A DNA stretch of 64,000 bases from Chelonoidis abingdonii (taxonomy: Eukaryota; Chordata; Testudines; Testudinidae): positions 70,909,747 to 70,973,746 of the forward strand of contig NC_133773.1 in NCBI RefSeq assembly GCF_003597395.2, in the 5' to 3' direction. Within the stretch, counting starts at the first letter, position 1. Every line of letters begins with the position of its first letter. Position numbers and translations under genes: made by a program. The notes under the pieces were generated by a model. That model was not told the origin of the DNA, did not search any database, and worked only from the letters and a program-made list of their open reading frames with translations. Below, piece by piece: positions 54,130 through 64,000 of this stretch.

Positions 54130-54835
54130 GTATGCTCTTCCTAGTACTTAGAGCTTGCCTAGAGGATTAAAGAGAAGAGTGAAAGAGGTGGTTAGAGGCA
54201 AAAAAAGGCATCTTTTTAAAAATTGGAAGTAAAATCCTACTGAGGAAAACAGAAAGGAGTATAAACCTGGCAAGTAGAAGAAGGCAGGCCAGAAAGTTGC
54301 TGTTCAAACTCTGAGGTGACAAAAACTAACAAGTATTTCAGAAATAGCCTGCCAAATAATCCATGGGGCCCCTGGATGATTAAGGTCCTAAAAGAGCACT
54401 CAAGGAAGACAAGACAATTCCAGGAAAAAAAATGAGTTTTTTGCATCATTCTTCAGGACCAGATGCTCTTCACTCAAGAGTTCTGAAGGAACTCAAATAT
54501 AAAATTGTACATCCATTAACCGTTGTATGTAACCAATTGCTTAAAATCCAACCTCTATACAAGGTGGCTGGAGGGCAGTTAATGTAATAACATTTTTTAA
54601 AAAGAGCTCCAGAGGTGATCCTGGCAATTACAGGCCAGTAAGTCTAGCTTCAGTACCAGGTAAATGGGTTGAAACTATAGTAAAGAACAGAATGATCAAA
54701 CTCAGTTGAACTCAATCTACTAGAATTCTTTGAGAAATCAAACATATGGACAAAGATGACCAAGTGGATGCAACGTACTTGGACTTTCAGAAAACCTTGG
54801 TAAGGTCCCTCTATCATGCTGTCTGGAGTGGCTCA
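54130..54835 (+). pseudogene. CR1 ORF2 reverse transcriptase fragment
   Basis: Plus-strand DNA follows CR1 ORF2 in order. There is a 5-prime segment with AATCCTACTGAGGAAAACAG, then GGAGCACTCAAGGAAGA-like text near 54390. Next come GATGCTCTTCACTCAAGAGT and TCTGAAGGAACTCAAATATA. RT motif 1-2 follows, translating to DPGNYRPVSLASVPGKWVE (54618-54674). The last part reads ATYLDFQKTLV (about 54774-54805), the first Asp motif of the RT palm. Stops break the frame, and an internal deletion lies between about 54440 and 54460. Confidence 0.82.
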
Positions 54836-55664
54836 TGACCATGAGTGCCAACGTCAGAGCAGACTGTCAAGCAACAGAGCACTAACCCCAAACTGGTTGT
54901 GTGGGCTATACTTGTATTTCACCAACCAAGTGTGAACTCCTAAAGCACTACAACAGCCTTCCCATGAAGTCACAGATAGCCCCCTTGGGTACTCTGGTCT
55001 ATCTTACAATGCCCGGCAAGCCTGCCTCTGTAATACAGAGTCCCTTACACCAAAAAAATCACAATATTCAGGTTACTCCCAGTCCCAATGGACCAGTCAC
55101 TTGCCCCCTAGATCTTTCATGAAAGATAAGGTTTGTCACCAATCATATAATAAACTAACAAAGGGTTTAACAACAAGGAAAAATAAGTTAGTTATTTATA
55201 AGGTTACAGCAGATAAAGATACACACACACACACAAACACACACACGAGACACAGTCTCAATTCCAAAAGATGACAGTAGATACCATAATAGGCATGCTT
55301 TATAAGTCCTTTAGGAACATATACAGCTGGGGACTACTTGCTTCTGCTTAGAAATCCTCATCCCCCTCAGAGTTCAAACACACAGGAATAAAGTTTCTTT
55401 TAGTCAGGCATTTTTATTCCTCTTCTCGAGGGTTCAAACTGATAAAACGTGTGTTGGACCTGTTTCCTTCATATGACTAGGGAGAATAATCAGTGTATGT
55501 CCTTTATGTTACATAATGGCTCATCTGAGTTCAGAGGACCCTCGTGTCTGCAGGCCCAGCACTTCACATGATTTAATGAGTCTTTCCTGTTTAGCAAGTG
55601 ACAACTACAGAGTTTACAATGCAAACATTTGCTATCACTCTATAACATGGGGACTAAGTGAGAC
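54836..55664. other. Non-coding DNA with a CA repeat
   Basis: A CA-rich microsatellite occupies 55221-55248. The stretch from about 54880 to 55200 may be another old repeat that I cannot name. No gene was recognised. Confidence 0.42.
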
Positions 55665-55867
55665 TAAGGTTATGTGCGCACCTTGTAGCGACAGCTGTGC
55701 CACTAAAAAGGTGTGCAGTGTAGCCACTGTTTATCAGCAGGAGAGAGTTCTCCCACTGACAAAGCACTGTTCACATCTGTGCTTTTCATCAGCAAAAAAC
55801 TTTTCTTGTTTGGAGGAGGGAGAGGATGTGTTTTTTTGGTTCAGGTTCCAGTGTAGACAAAGCCTAA
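55665..55867. mobile_element. Harbinger MITE with TAA duplication
   Basis: The element spans 55668-55864, flanked by TAA on both sides (55665-55667 and 55865-55867). The left end reads GGTTATGTGCGCACCTTGTA. The right end, reverse complemented, reads GGCTTTGTCTACACTGGAAC. The interior keeps the GTAGCGACAGCTGTGCCACT and AGAGAGTTCTCCCACTGAC blocks typical of this MITE type. It has no coding capacity. Confidence 0.72.
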
Positions 55868-57209
55868 TACATGCAGCATCCTACAAGCTATTCGTAAAGG
55901 TCAAAATACTAAACATTCTTATCAACTTAACATCTATTTAAACAGTGCTAAAACATAGGTGAACTAAGTGGCTTCCAACTATGCATTTGTCAGTGTTCAG
56001 CAAGACCCAGTGTGTTTGGGCCCTCTATTACAAGAACTACCTACAATGTACATGAATTAGGTAGTATTTTTAATCGGGTTGATTAAGAGTCTTGTCATGT
56101 CTTCTATGTGGCAGAAGCCACCAAATCTCTATCAGGTTGCTAGGCCTTACATGTTATATATGTTAACTAAATGATTGTTTGGATCCCGCTGTGTTGGTGT
56201 GGTACCTTTATATTGTTTGTTGTGTAGAAAGTAAAAGACCCAACACTACCCCTTTAAATTTTTCACTTAAAACCTTCTTGGGGAAAAAAAACACTCATGT
56301 ATAAGCTATATTAAAGGAAAGCAAATTGTCATTACAACAATTGTAATTGTTTAGTACAGTTGGGTGTGTACAGTTTGTTTCTGGTGGCCAATTTCAGCTT
56401 AGGCTGTATGTACACAGGAGATATAAACCAGTGGGATGGCACCAGTGTATCCACATTAGTTATGCTGTTTCAGTTTAACCCTGCCTCCACATTTGTCCTT
56501 TATCACACCATTGCAGTTGTACTGTTCTCTTGATACACATCCCCCAGTTTCTGGCCCCGATCCCTGAACCTGTGCTTCTGGAAAATTTCCAAACTCCTTT
56601 GGGAACTCAGAAGAATTTTATCAAACCTCCATAGAATGTCTCATTCTTCCAGAGGAGAAAGTAGTGAGAGGGAGGGAAACTGTCAGTAACCAGTTTCATT
56701 TCCTAAACCTTTTCTCAAAATAGAAAACATAATGAACACAAAAAACTCTTGCTCAGCAAGAAAAAGTTTTACAGGAGCTTCTCTAAAGCAGTTATGAAAC
56801 ACCACCTGAGGAAAGCAAATTGTCTGAACCCAGATAATTACCAGCAGCTAATGGACTTTTTTTTGCTGAAATGGTTGTGTTCCATTACACCAGAGAAGCT
56901 GGCTCAGTGCAGTACTTAATGTTCATTGGTGGCACGCCATTTTAAGTCTGGCCTACAAGTGCAACAGAATTGGCCCAAGATAAGCAGCAGTGGTTACAGA
57001 ACTTCTAGTGAGGAAGGAGCCTTTCTACACCTCCCATGATGGAGTGGTCTGGTGCTGCAATATCAGACCTAAAGGGAAGAGATTGCCATGCCAAATTCTG
57101 CAAAAACAGCACCAACCAAGGACCTTCTGACACTAAATTGCTGGCCAGATGAGCAGTAACTTTCTGAGGTGACTAGCAGAAAATAGGCAATGTATATCAT
57201 GTTGCAATG
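55868..57209. other. Non-coding DNA, weak MITE-like end
   Basis: CTTAGGCTGTATGTACACAG at 56398 resembles a Harbinger-type terminus, but no partner end was found. The sequence from about 56870 to 57209 may be a decayed upstream part of the transposase below. Confidence 0.4.
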
Positions 57210-57560
57210 TGTGTGACACCAAGGTGAACATGCCAAAAACCATGGAGGAGTTTAAACAACTAGGATTCCCAGACTTGTGGAGGTGCTGTTGAAAAAATAT
57301 ATTTGCTTATTTTGTACTCCCCAAGAAACCCCAGAGGGGTACTATTCAGTGGTGAGAAAGGCCTTGGCAGATCATATTGGAAGGTCCTGGAGATGTACTG
57401 TATACAACAGAGTGGTCAGGCAAAGTGCATATGCCAGAATGTTCAAGAGTTGATAACTATGTGTTTGATGTACCAGTTTTGAATATTTGTCTGTTATATT
57501 TTTCTCAATGTATGTAAACCAAGGACAGTGACTTCTATACATAACTAAGTGAGAAAGCAG
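57210..57560 (+). pseudogene. PIF/Harbinger transposase remnant
   Basis: Shifting plus-strand frames show blocks of the Harbinger DDE transposase in the right order. MEEFKQLGFPDLW runs into CGGAV (57244-57292), matching the F..LGFP.CGGAIDGTH block that carries the first catalytic Asp. YYSVVRKALADHIGRSW follows (57341-57391). WSGKVHMPECSRVDNYVF comes last (57410-57463), matching the GWSGKVHDARVFRNS block with the second Asp position. Catalytic residues are lost or frame-shifted. This is separate from element 2 and has no matching terminal repeats that I can see. Confidence 0.62.
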
Positions 57561-58204
57561 CAAGACTTGCTATGACCTATGCACAGCCAGACAACATGTC
57601 ACGTGTGGTTTTGTTAGTCTAGCCTATAGTCAGCATCCTGATGAAGTTAGAAAGCCTCTGTGCATGTGTTTTCAAAATGTGGTGGTGAATTTGGGTTGGA
57701 GCAGTGAACTAGATTTTTTTTTTTTTTTTTTAATTATGCATCATTTACAGATATACTGGTGGTGCATTTCTTCCTCTGCATTGCATTTAACCTTTGTCAA
57801 ATATTCAATTTTGCTTTATATGAGAAGATGGACTTTTTATTTTAAAACAGTATACTTGATACTCGGGTTACACACAGCCTCTCTTTTCAAGGCATATATT
57901 ATATGTAAACCCTCTTTAAGGCCAGTCACAAACAGCAAAATGAGTTTTCTATATATAAACTGAAAAGGACAAAAAGGTTGAAAGTTAATAATATTTCTCT
58001 CAATAGAATTGCAACTTTTCCACAATCTTGTAAAAGAGTTCAAAGCCCGGGGAATGGCTGAGAGTGAGGGGATATGCTATTAGGTAGGAAATTAAAGACT
58101 TGTTTGTATGCCAATTCTGGCAATGATGCTGTCAGATCTTAAGTATTCATTAAAAAATTTCCCTTCACAATTGTCCATCCTCCATTCATATTTCTCTCAT
58201 TTCA
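57561..58204. other. Non-coding DNA, nothing recognised
   Basis: T run at 57714-57731. No gene or repeat family was recognised. Confidence 0.45.
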
Positions 58205-58335
58205 AAAGTCCAGATTTTTAAGAGCAGGTTGGACAAACACCTTCAGGGATGGCCTAGATTATACTTAGTCCTGCACTGAATGCAAGGGACTGCCTAGAAG
58301 ACCTCTCAAGGTCCCTTCCAGTCCTAAGATTACAC
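58205..58335 (+). repeat. CR1 LINE 3-prime end
   Basis: The order TTTTTAAGAGCAGGTTGGAC, AAACACCTTCAGGGATGGCC, TAGATTATACTTAGTCCTGC, AAGACCTCTCAAGGTCCCTT and CCAGTCCTAAGATTACACAC is that of the CR1 3-prime UTR and octamer tail, with the octamers decayed. Confidence 0.85.
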
Positions 58336-60723
58336 ACCTATTTTACATCTACACTGGGACATCTATAGCACTGGAATAGCCATTGAAATGAAGAAATAAA
58401 GTAGTTAAAAACAAAGCAAAGCAATATTGCACTTTTCTCTTTAAATACTAGGAAATGTAATAAAAACAACAATTTCTGACTGTTATGACCTCCAGTAACA
58501 TCCTCCAAAGCAAGGAGAAAGCCAATAAACTTCCAGTAGACTTATTCACACAGATGCTATCAGACAAACAGCTCAGTAAATGGGAAGCTGCATAAGCTTC
58601 TGTTGGAACAAAAGGAAATATGTATTACCCCAATTTTGATCGCAGGTCAGGATTATAGTGATTAAGCATATAAATTAGAATTTTATACTATCTATTTTCC
58701 TCTCTCTTCCTGCTTCTCCCCCTCCGTCCTTTCCTTCCATTTTTGCCTGTTTGCGTGTGTTTTGATTTTTCATTGTTACACCTTTCCCTAATGTGTTATG
58801 TCCATGTAATATTGTCTGGTATTGTATTGGCTGGTCTTGAAGCTTTGACAAGTTGTAAAATTGCATAACTGCATGCTTAATGTCATTGGACATCCTGCGA
58901 AATGTGTAGTGCTTAGTAACATATACAAGCTGTGAATCATTTATTTTGTTTCTTTATGAAAAAGTAATAATTTGTACTTGAGTAAAGTTTCCAAATTCTT
59001 AGCCTGTGTTTGAGGATCACTTTTTATACATTAAATTCCAAGAGACAATGCAATGTGAGTGCAGATAAACAAGAGCTACAAACTGAGTGAGTGATTCTGC
59101 CTGGTTCATGGGTCAGGAGGCATACTAATGTAAATGTTCTAGCTATATGTAATGTCCAATATAGAATTGCTTGCAAAACATGTAAGAGAGGTTTTTTAGG
59201 TTTGAATTTTACTTCTCAGAGTCTATACTATTTTGAGAAAGATCGTATGACATGGTCCAGCCAGCCACTCTGCATGCAAGTTGCGTACTTCCACCTGCCC
59301 CAGCACAGAAACAAAAGCGAGGGTTGATAGTACAGGGGTGGGGAAATCAGAGCTAAGAAGAGAAAGTGACTAAACAGGGTGGCTGAGGAGAGATTCAAAA
59401 GCTGCAATCTGTGGTGCAGAGGAGGGGTACGAAGGGGTGGGGGAGAATGTGAGAGGAGGGAGACTAGGAAAATGGCAGAGTAGAAGCGGGTGGGAGGAAG
59501 AGGCAAAAGGAATAATTCTGGCCTCACATGCAAATACTAAATTTCTACCCTTTCACTCTAATGGCAACTCTCATAAGAAACTCTTGACCCACAAAGCCAA
59601 TGTCCATATTTTTTACAAAAAACTGTACACCTGCTGTTGAGACCTTCTTGTCCCCCTGCAATTTCTTCTTCTGCTGAATGGACTCTGCTGCTTTTTCCAC
59701 TACCATCTCTGGGGCCCATATTCCATACAAACAGATTTACCACAGTAGTATGTTTGCATCTCTCAATTCAGCTCCTCTTTCTGCTTATCAGCCACACTAG
59801 TATTCTCAGTCTGTTCATAGCTCACTACTTAATGTAGGTAGGCTGACCTGACATGAGTAATTAAGCACATGGGGAGGCCTCATTCTTTAGAGAGTAGAAG
59901 TAGGAATGTAGATAAATCATCAGGCTAAAAACAATGTTTTGCTAATGAAGATACGCAAATGGGTCAGAAAGCTGAGCCAGCTAAGATAAGAGGGAAAAAC
60001 AAAAATAAAGTAAAAAGAAGATTAAACATGTGGACGGAACGCGTTGCACAGGGATTGGTTCCTGCAAACTAACCAAGCAAATCCAAAAAAGAAAAAAAAA
60101 GTGTAATGCAATATATGGTAAATACAATGAAATACATAAAATGTATAAAAAGGGAATTCTGGAGCTGCAACTTTGAAACTGTAGCATACCCTGAAACCCC
60201 CTTCCCCGACCCCCATTTGAGTCTGACCAACACAGCATAGCATTGGTATATGCCAAATAAAAAAACACCTGAGTGGCAAAATGTGAAGTCAAACTGAATT
60301 CTCAGAAGGCCAAGTGGAAAAGAAGGTCTAGAGTACATTGATCCAAAGTGCTATCCAAAGTGTTGCTCTTGGTGAGAAAAGCCTGTCAGAGGAGCAAGTT
60401 TTCCACTCCTACGCAGACTTTATTATTGTTTTATTATAAAAGGATGGACTTCCCCACCACCACCCCACAGCACTGGTTGCCACTCCTACAAATTTCCATC
60501 TCTGCCAATCACTTGGCCAACATGCATACACCAAAGCATTGAAATTAACAGTTCAGCTGACACTGAATCATCTGTCTCCAGTGGGGTATCAGTGTCCACA
60601 CATCAGCCTCAGGCCAGCTGACATGTTCAGATCCTGGTTTCCTCAGAGAAGCCAAAAATGCAATTAGTTGAAGTTGCATAAAATCAAAGTAGCAGTATAT
60701 GATCACTATAATAATGTATTTTG
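58336..60723. other. Non-coding DNA, nothing recognised
   Basis: AT-rich with purine-rich patches (59320-59510). Many small frames, none with a known domain. Confidence 0.45.
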
Positions 60724-61650
60724 CAGGGTGGATAAAAAAAATTAATCAAATTTTTTTGATCTTAATTAAAACTCAAAGATATCTCTTAATCGAATAAGGA
60801 TTATAAATTCTAAATCTATAGTATGAGACAATATATGTATGTAATATTTAAGAAAAGTTTTGTAAATGAGTTCCAATAGTTCATGAATTAGAGACACAAT
60901 CTTATGGGATTCCAGTCTAGATTATTTAGGTTAATCTTTCTATCTACCCAATGGGGCTCAGTCTAGAAGATACCAAAGATGCTTAGTTTTGCAGTTCTCA
61001 AACTGTGGATTTGTATCTCCAGAGATAATATGCTTGTTAACAGCAAAAATATTATACTGAGAGAGAGAAAGAAATAACAGACCTCAACCCTATTGTCCCT
61101 CTGCAAATTTGTGTACACAGAATCAGTCCCAACAAAAGCAAACCTGATTTTAAAAAATTTGAATGCTTAACTAAAATTAAAAAATCCATATGCCTGTTTT
61201 GTTAAAATATTATATGTTTGCTGTTGAAGAAAAATACCCAGAATATATAACATTGTTTTATTTAACTAAAACAACTTAAATGTCTGTCTGGTGAGGTTCT
61301 CCTCCTAATACAGCATGGCAAGAAAATCCTCCAAATGTTAATGATTAACCTATTGAATTGGAGATATTTATGAAGTCATTGGGAGGTGAACTATCTGCTT
61401 CATTTACCTTTAGTAAATGAAATAACCAATCATTTATTTTCTGATATAGCTGTAAAACTAACCTGAAAAGTTTTCAAAATACATCACTTTAAAAATGATG
61501 AGTGTGTACCTTCTAAAAATGAAACCTACATCCGAGTTGTGAAGAATGTGTGTTAAGGTTATAAAAACCAACAAGAATGCACTTTTATGCAAAAATCCAT
61601 GATTAAATCGAGTCTTCCTGAGTAGTGATTTAAATCAAATCCCACCCTAG
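60724..61650 (+). mobile_element. Non-autonomous DNA transposon, CAGGGTGGAT family
   Basis: The element begins CAGGGTGGATAAAAAAAATT. Its right end, reverse complemented, begins CTAGGGTGGGATTTGATTTA, an imperfect inverted repeat of AGGGTGG(G)AT followed by TGATT-rich sequence. The length is 927 bp and it is AT-rich and non-coding. The left 400 bp match the interrupted copy at 49651-50300. The 8-bp flanks (GTATTTTG and TCTGTGCA) do not match, so the superfamily is open; hAT is possible because of the CAGGG start. Confidence 0.72.
61061..61074. repeat. Short GA tract, ancestral counterpart
   Basis: GAGAGAGAGAAAGAAA sits at the position where the 49651-50300 copy has a longer GA microsatellite. 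Confidence 0.8.
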
Positions 61651-61900
61651 TCTGTGCATTGCTATTTGTATAGTTAAGTGGCTTCTCACTAACTTGAGCC
61701 TTGGAAGGGGAGTATAGGGTAAACAAACAGAGCTAAGAAGCCACTGGTGCCTTTCGATTATCCCCATATTCACCATCTACACAAGCATTGCAATAGTAAA
61801 GTCCAGCACAGCAGAAAACCACAGAGTGGTTGGCCTTTCTCAAAGCAAGTCTGATCCAAATGGTGGTTTAAAATATTATGCACTGACAGCAGAAGTTTTG

Positions 61901-62154
61901 TACATATGCAGGGCCAGCTTTAGGCAGATTCCCGATTCCCAGGAATCAGACCCCGCGCCTAAGAGGGCCCCTGCGCCTTAGGCACCTTTTTTTTTTTTTT
62001 TNNNNNNNNNNNNNNNNNNNNNNNNNNNNNNNNNNNNNNNNNNNNNNNNNNNNNNNNNNNNNNNCCCCCCCGCCTCCAAAGTGCTGTTGAAGCCCCGGAC
62101 CACCAGGTATTCAAATTGGGCCCTGCAGTTCATAAAGCTGGCCCTGTACATAAG
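61901..62154. mobile_element. hAT element containing an assembly gap
   Basis: The element spans 61909-62146. CAGGGCCAGCTTTA at the left and TAAAGCTGGCCCTG at the right are perfect 14-bp inverted repeats. The flanks TACATATG (61901-61908) and TACATAAG (62147-62154) match at 7 of 8 bases. A run of 63 N lies inside (62002-62064), between a poly-T and a poly-C run. It encodes no protein. Confidence 0.9.
62002..62064. other. Assembly gap (63 N)
   Basis: Unresolved bases between a T run (61987-62001) and a C run (62065-62071). The homopolymers probably caused the gap. Confidence 0.99.
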
Positions 62155-64000
62155 TAAGGGTGTATTACACACAAATTTGCTAAAGGGCCCACATGGTAGT
62201 TAGCATGCCAAATCTAAGTTAGATAGATAAAGCCTTTGAGATAACTGAAGAACCCTTCCACAATTCACTGTTGTAGCAGAAAACAAAGGATCTGTGCTTT
62301 CAGAACTAGAGAACTAGGGTTCAGGTTGGTAACAGGTTTTGAGCAATAATATAGAAACTGAGTTTATAGCAACGAATTTGTTGCAGGGTTACACCCAACA
62401 GTCTCTCTCTTTCAAAGTGTGTAGAACTTTGATGAAGGTGTTTGAGTTAAATAATTTAAAATTACCTTAAATATGGAGTCAGGTCAGTAGCAGCTCCTCA
62501 GTTCAAGGATACAACCAAGGTTACATTTAAAGCCTCACTCATCTGGCAACTTTGTAAGAAGAGATTGTTCCTAATTCATTTCAGTATCCACCTTCAGAAA
62601 GTTTGAAGGCAACTGCTAAAACCGTTTTTTAAATTGTTGCCAAAAAAAAAAATTGGTTTCCTCTAAGTAAAAAGAAGCTAGTTTGAAACTTTATAAAAAA
62701 CTTAAGGGCCATAAAAATCTAGGACATGGACTTGTGTTTAATTTACAAATAAATTAGTTTTTATTATTTGGGTATAACAATATGTCCTTTATTAGATCCA
62801 CATGGACTAAATCAAAATTTTATCAAGTTTGTGTTTCTCTTGGACTTCCAAAAAACTCACTACTAAAGATCCTCAGGGCAAGGCAGGGACTCTGAAGAAT
62901 CAAAGCTCTGTTCTGCATGGGCGGGAGAGGCCACAGAAGAAATCAGGAGCCTTACAGAGCTCATGAGCTCTGCAGGGCTGTGGAAGCCAAGGATCATGTA
63001 GCTCCATGTTGCAAGGAAAGGTAAAGGGACTGGAGATCCCTCAAGAAGCTCCTAAACGCCACACTAGCTATAGATTTTTTGAAAAAGCAAAAGGAAGTTC
63101 ACTAAACAATTCATTTAGTGTTTTTGATATTACTACTGTGTTTCTTGGAATACACAAGATAGTACAAGAGAGCGTTTCTTGTGGATTGAAGAGGAGTCAA
63201 AACATGGCAGGAGCCAGGCAACATTAAGCTAGTTTTGGAATTCATGCAATGCAATATTTACAACTATACATCATGATTTTTAAAATTGGTTTTATTTAAG
63301 CTTTACATGAAGAATGAATGTAACTGCAGTAGCAGTAGATTGATTTGTTGTTAGCACTTATACAGGTAAAAAAAGCAAAAGAATGCTATATTATAATTTG
63401 GTAGATTTTTTCCCCCTCAATAGTGGCAGCTTTCATTTATTTATCCTATTGTGGGAGGAAGACCAGAGATTCTTTGTTGGTGTTCAGAAATACAAAACAA
63501 AGAGTCAGGAGAACCAGCAGAGCTATGAGAAGAGTTTCTCACTCTGGAGGCGGTCTGATTTTAAAGCAATTCAGTCTAAGTCATTAGACTTTTACATGAA
63601 ATTCTACCGCTCTGGAATCATAAATTGTAAGCCATTTAGTCAGTGTGTACATTTTATAGAAATCTTTGTATTCAAGGTTTGTCACATTTGGTGGATTCCA
63701 ATTCTTGGATAGGGAGCAAGGAGTTAAGTGGTTCAAACATTAATGGAGGTTTATTCTGAACATTTAGAGAATTGCTTCCATTTTAGAGTAATTACACCTA
63801 TATACAGAGACTCCACAGTGACAGAAAATGATAAATAAATACAATAATTGAAACCACATACAATTAAGTTATGTTTAATGGAAAATTTACTTAATATACT
63901 GTATGTTTTCAAAATCAAAAAGCATATTGAGTCTCAAGGGTTCTGAGTGCTACATCCTTAATCTAGCATTAGCATTGATGTAATTTACAAATTTAACAGT
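62155..64000. other. AT-rich non-coding DNA
   Basis: No gene or repeat family was recognised. Frames of 73 and 109 codons (63006 and 63383) have no known domain and no splice context. Confidence 0.45.

Noticed and set aside
61978..62172. Frame running across the N gap
   Set aside because: The translation includes unknown residues from the assembly gap; it is not a gene.
1..64000. CRISPR arrays, bacterial operons, rRNA genes, riboswitches
   Set aside because: No regular spacer-repeat arrays or bacterial gene order. The repeat content and base composition are those of a reptile genome.

Overview
This is a eukaryotic window, and its repeats point to a cryptodiran turtle. It holds a tRNA-derived SINE with a CR1-type tail (30552-30708), of the type known as the tortoise PolIII/SINE or CryI family. 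Around it are CR1 LINE pieces, MIR/L2-like pieces, hAT and PIF/Harbinger DNA transposons, a DIRS-like retroelement and a Gmr1-type Ty3/gypsy element. The species call rests on recognising these families and was not searched. No host protein-coding exon, rRNA, tRNA gene, CRISPR array or bacterial operon could be supported. Nearly every recognisable reading frame belongs to a mobile element, so the window looks like intergenic or large-intron DNA.

Layout. 1-2.7 kb: AT-rich DNA with one MIR-like piece. 2.7-6.7 kb: a broken DIRS-like element on the minus strand (gag, the end of RT, RNase H, tyrosine recombinase). 9.3 kb: a short hAT element. 11.2-16.4 kb: two related Harbinger elements in opposite orientation, with remnants of a Myb-like protein and a transposase. 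16.6-18.3 kb: a long hAT element with an 8-bp target duplication. 19.2-19.75 kb: CR1 on the minus strand. 20.7-27.6 kb: a 6.85-kb LTR retrotransposon with gag, zinc knuckle, protease, integrase, RT and RNase H in that order. 28.4-36.6 kb: an L2-type tail, a hAT-like GC-rich element, the CryI SINE, unclassified repeats, a MIR-like SINE and CR1 tails. 39.4-41.6 kb: an L2-type RT remnant followed by three small DNA transposons. 45.5 kb: a GC-rich inverted repeat. 47.8-50.3 kb: a MITE, an unclassified repeat and a three-layer nest (CR1, then a DNA transposon, then hAT). 53.2-54.8 kb: a non-LTR ORF2 C-terminus (minus) next to a CR1 RT piece (plus). 55.7 kb: a Harbinger MITE. 57.2 kb: a Harbinger transposase pseudogene. 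58.2 kb: a CR1 tail. 60.7-61.65 kb: a full copy of the nested DNA transposon. 61.9-62.15 kb: a hAT element containing a 63-N assembly gap.

The most notable item is the LTR element at 20744-27596. Its integrase lies upstream of reverse transcriptase, the Gmr1 arrangement, unlike most Ty3/gypsy elements, and its gag carries the capsid region related to the SCAN domain. Its two LTR copies differ mainly by 1-2 base indels rather than substitutions. Some of its apparent decay may therefore be unpolished long-read sequence and not real mutation.
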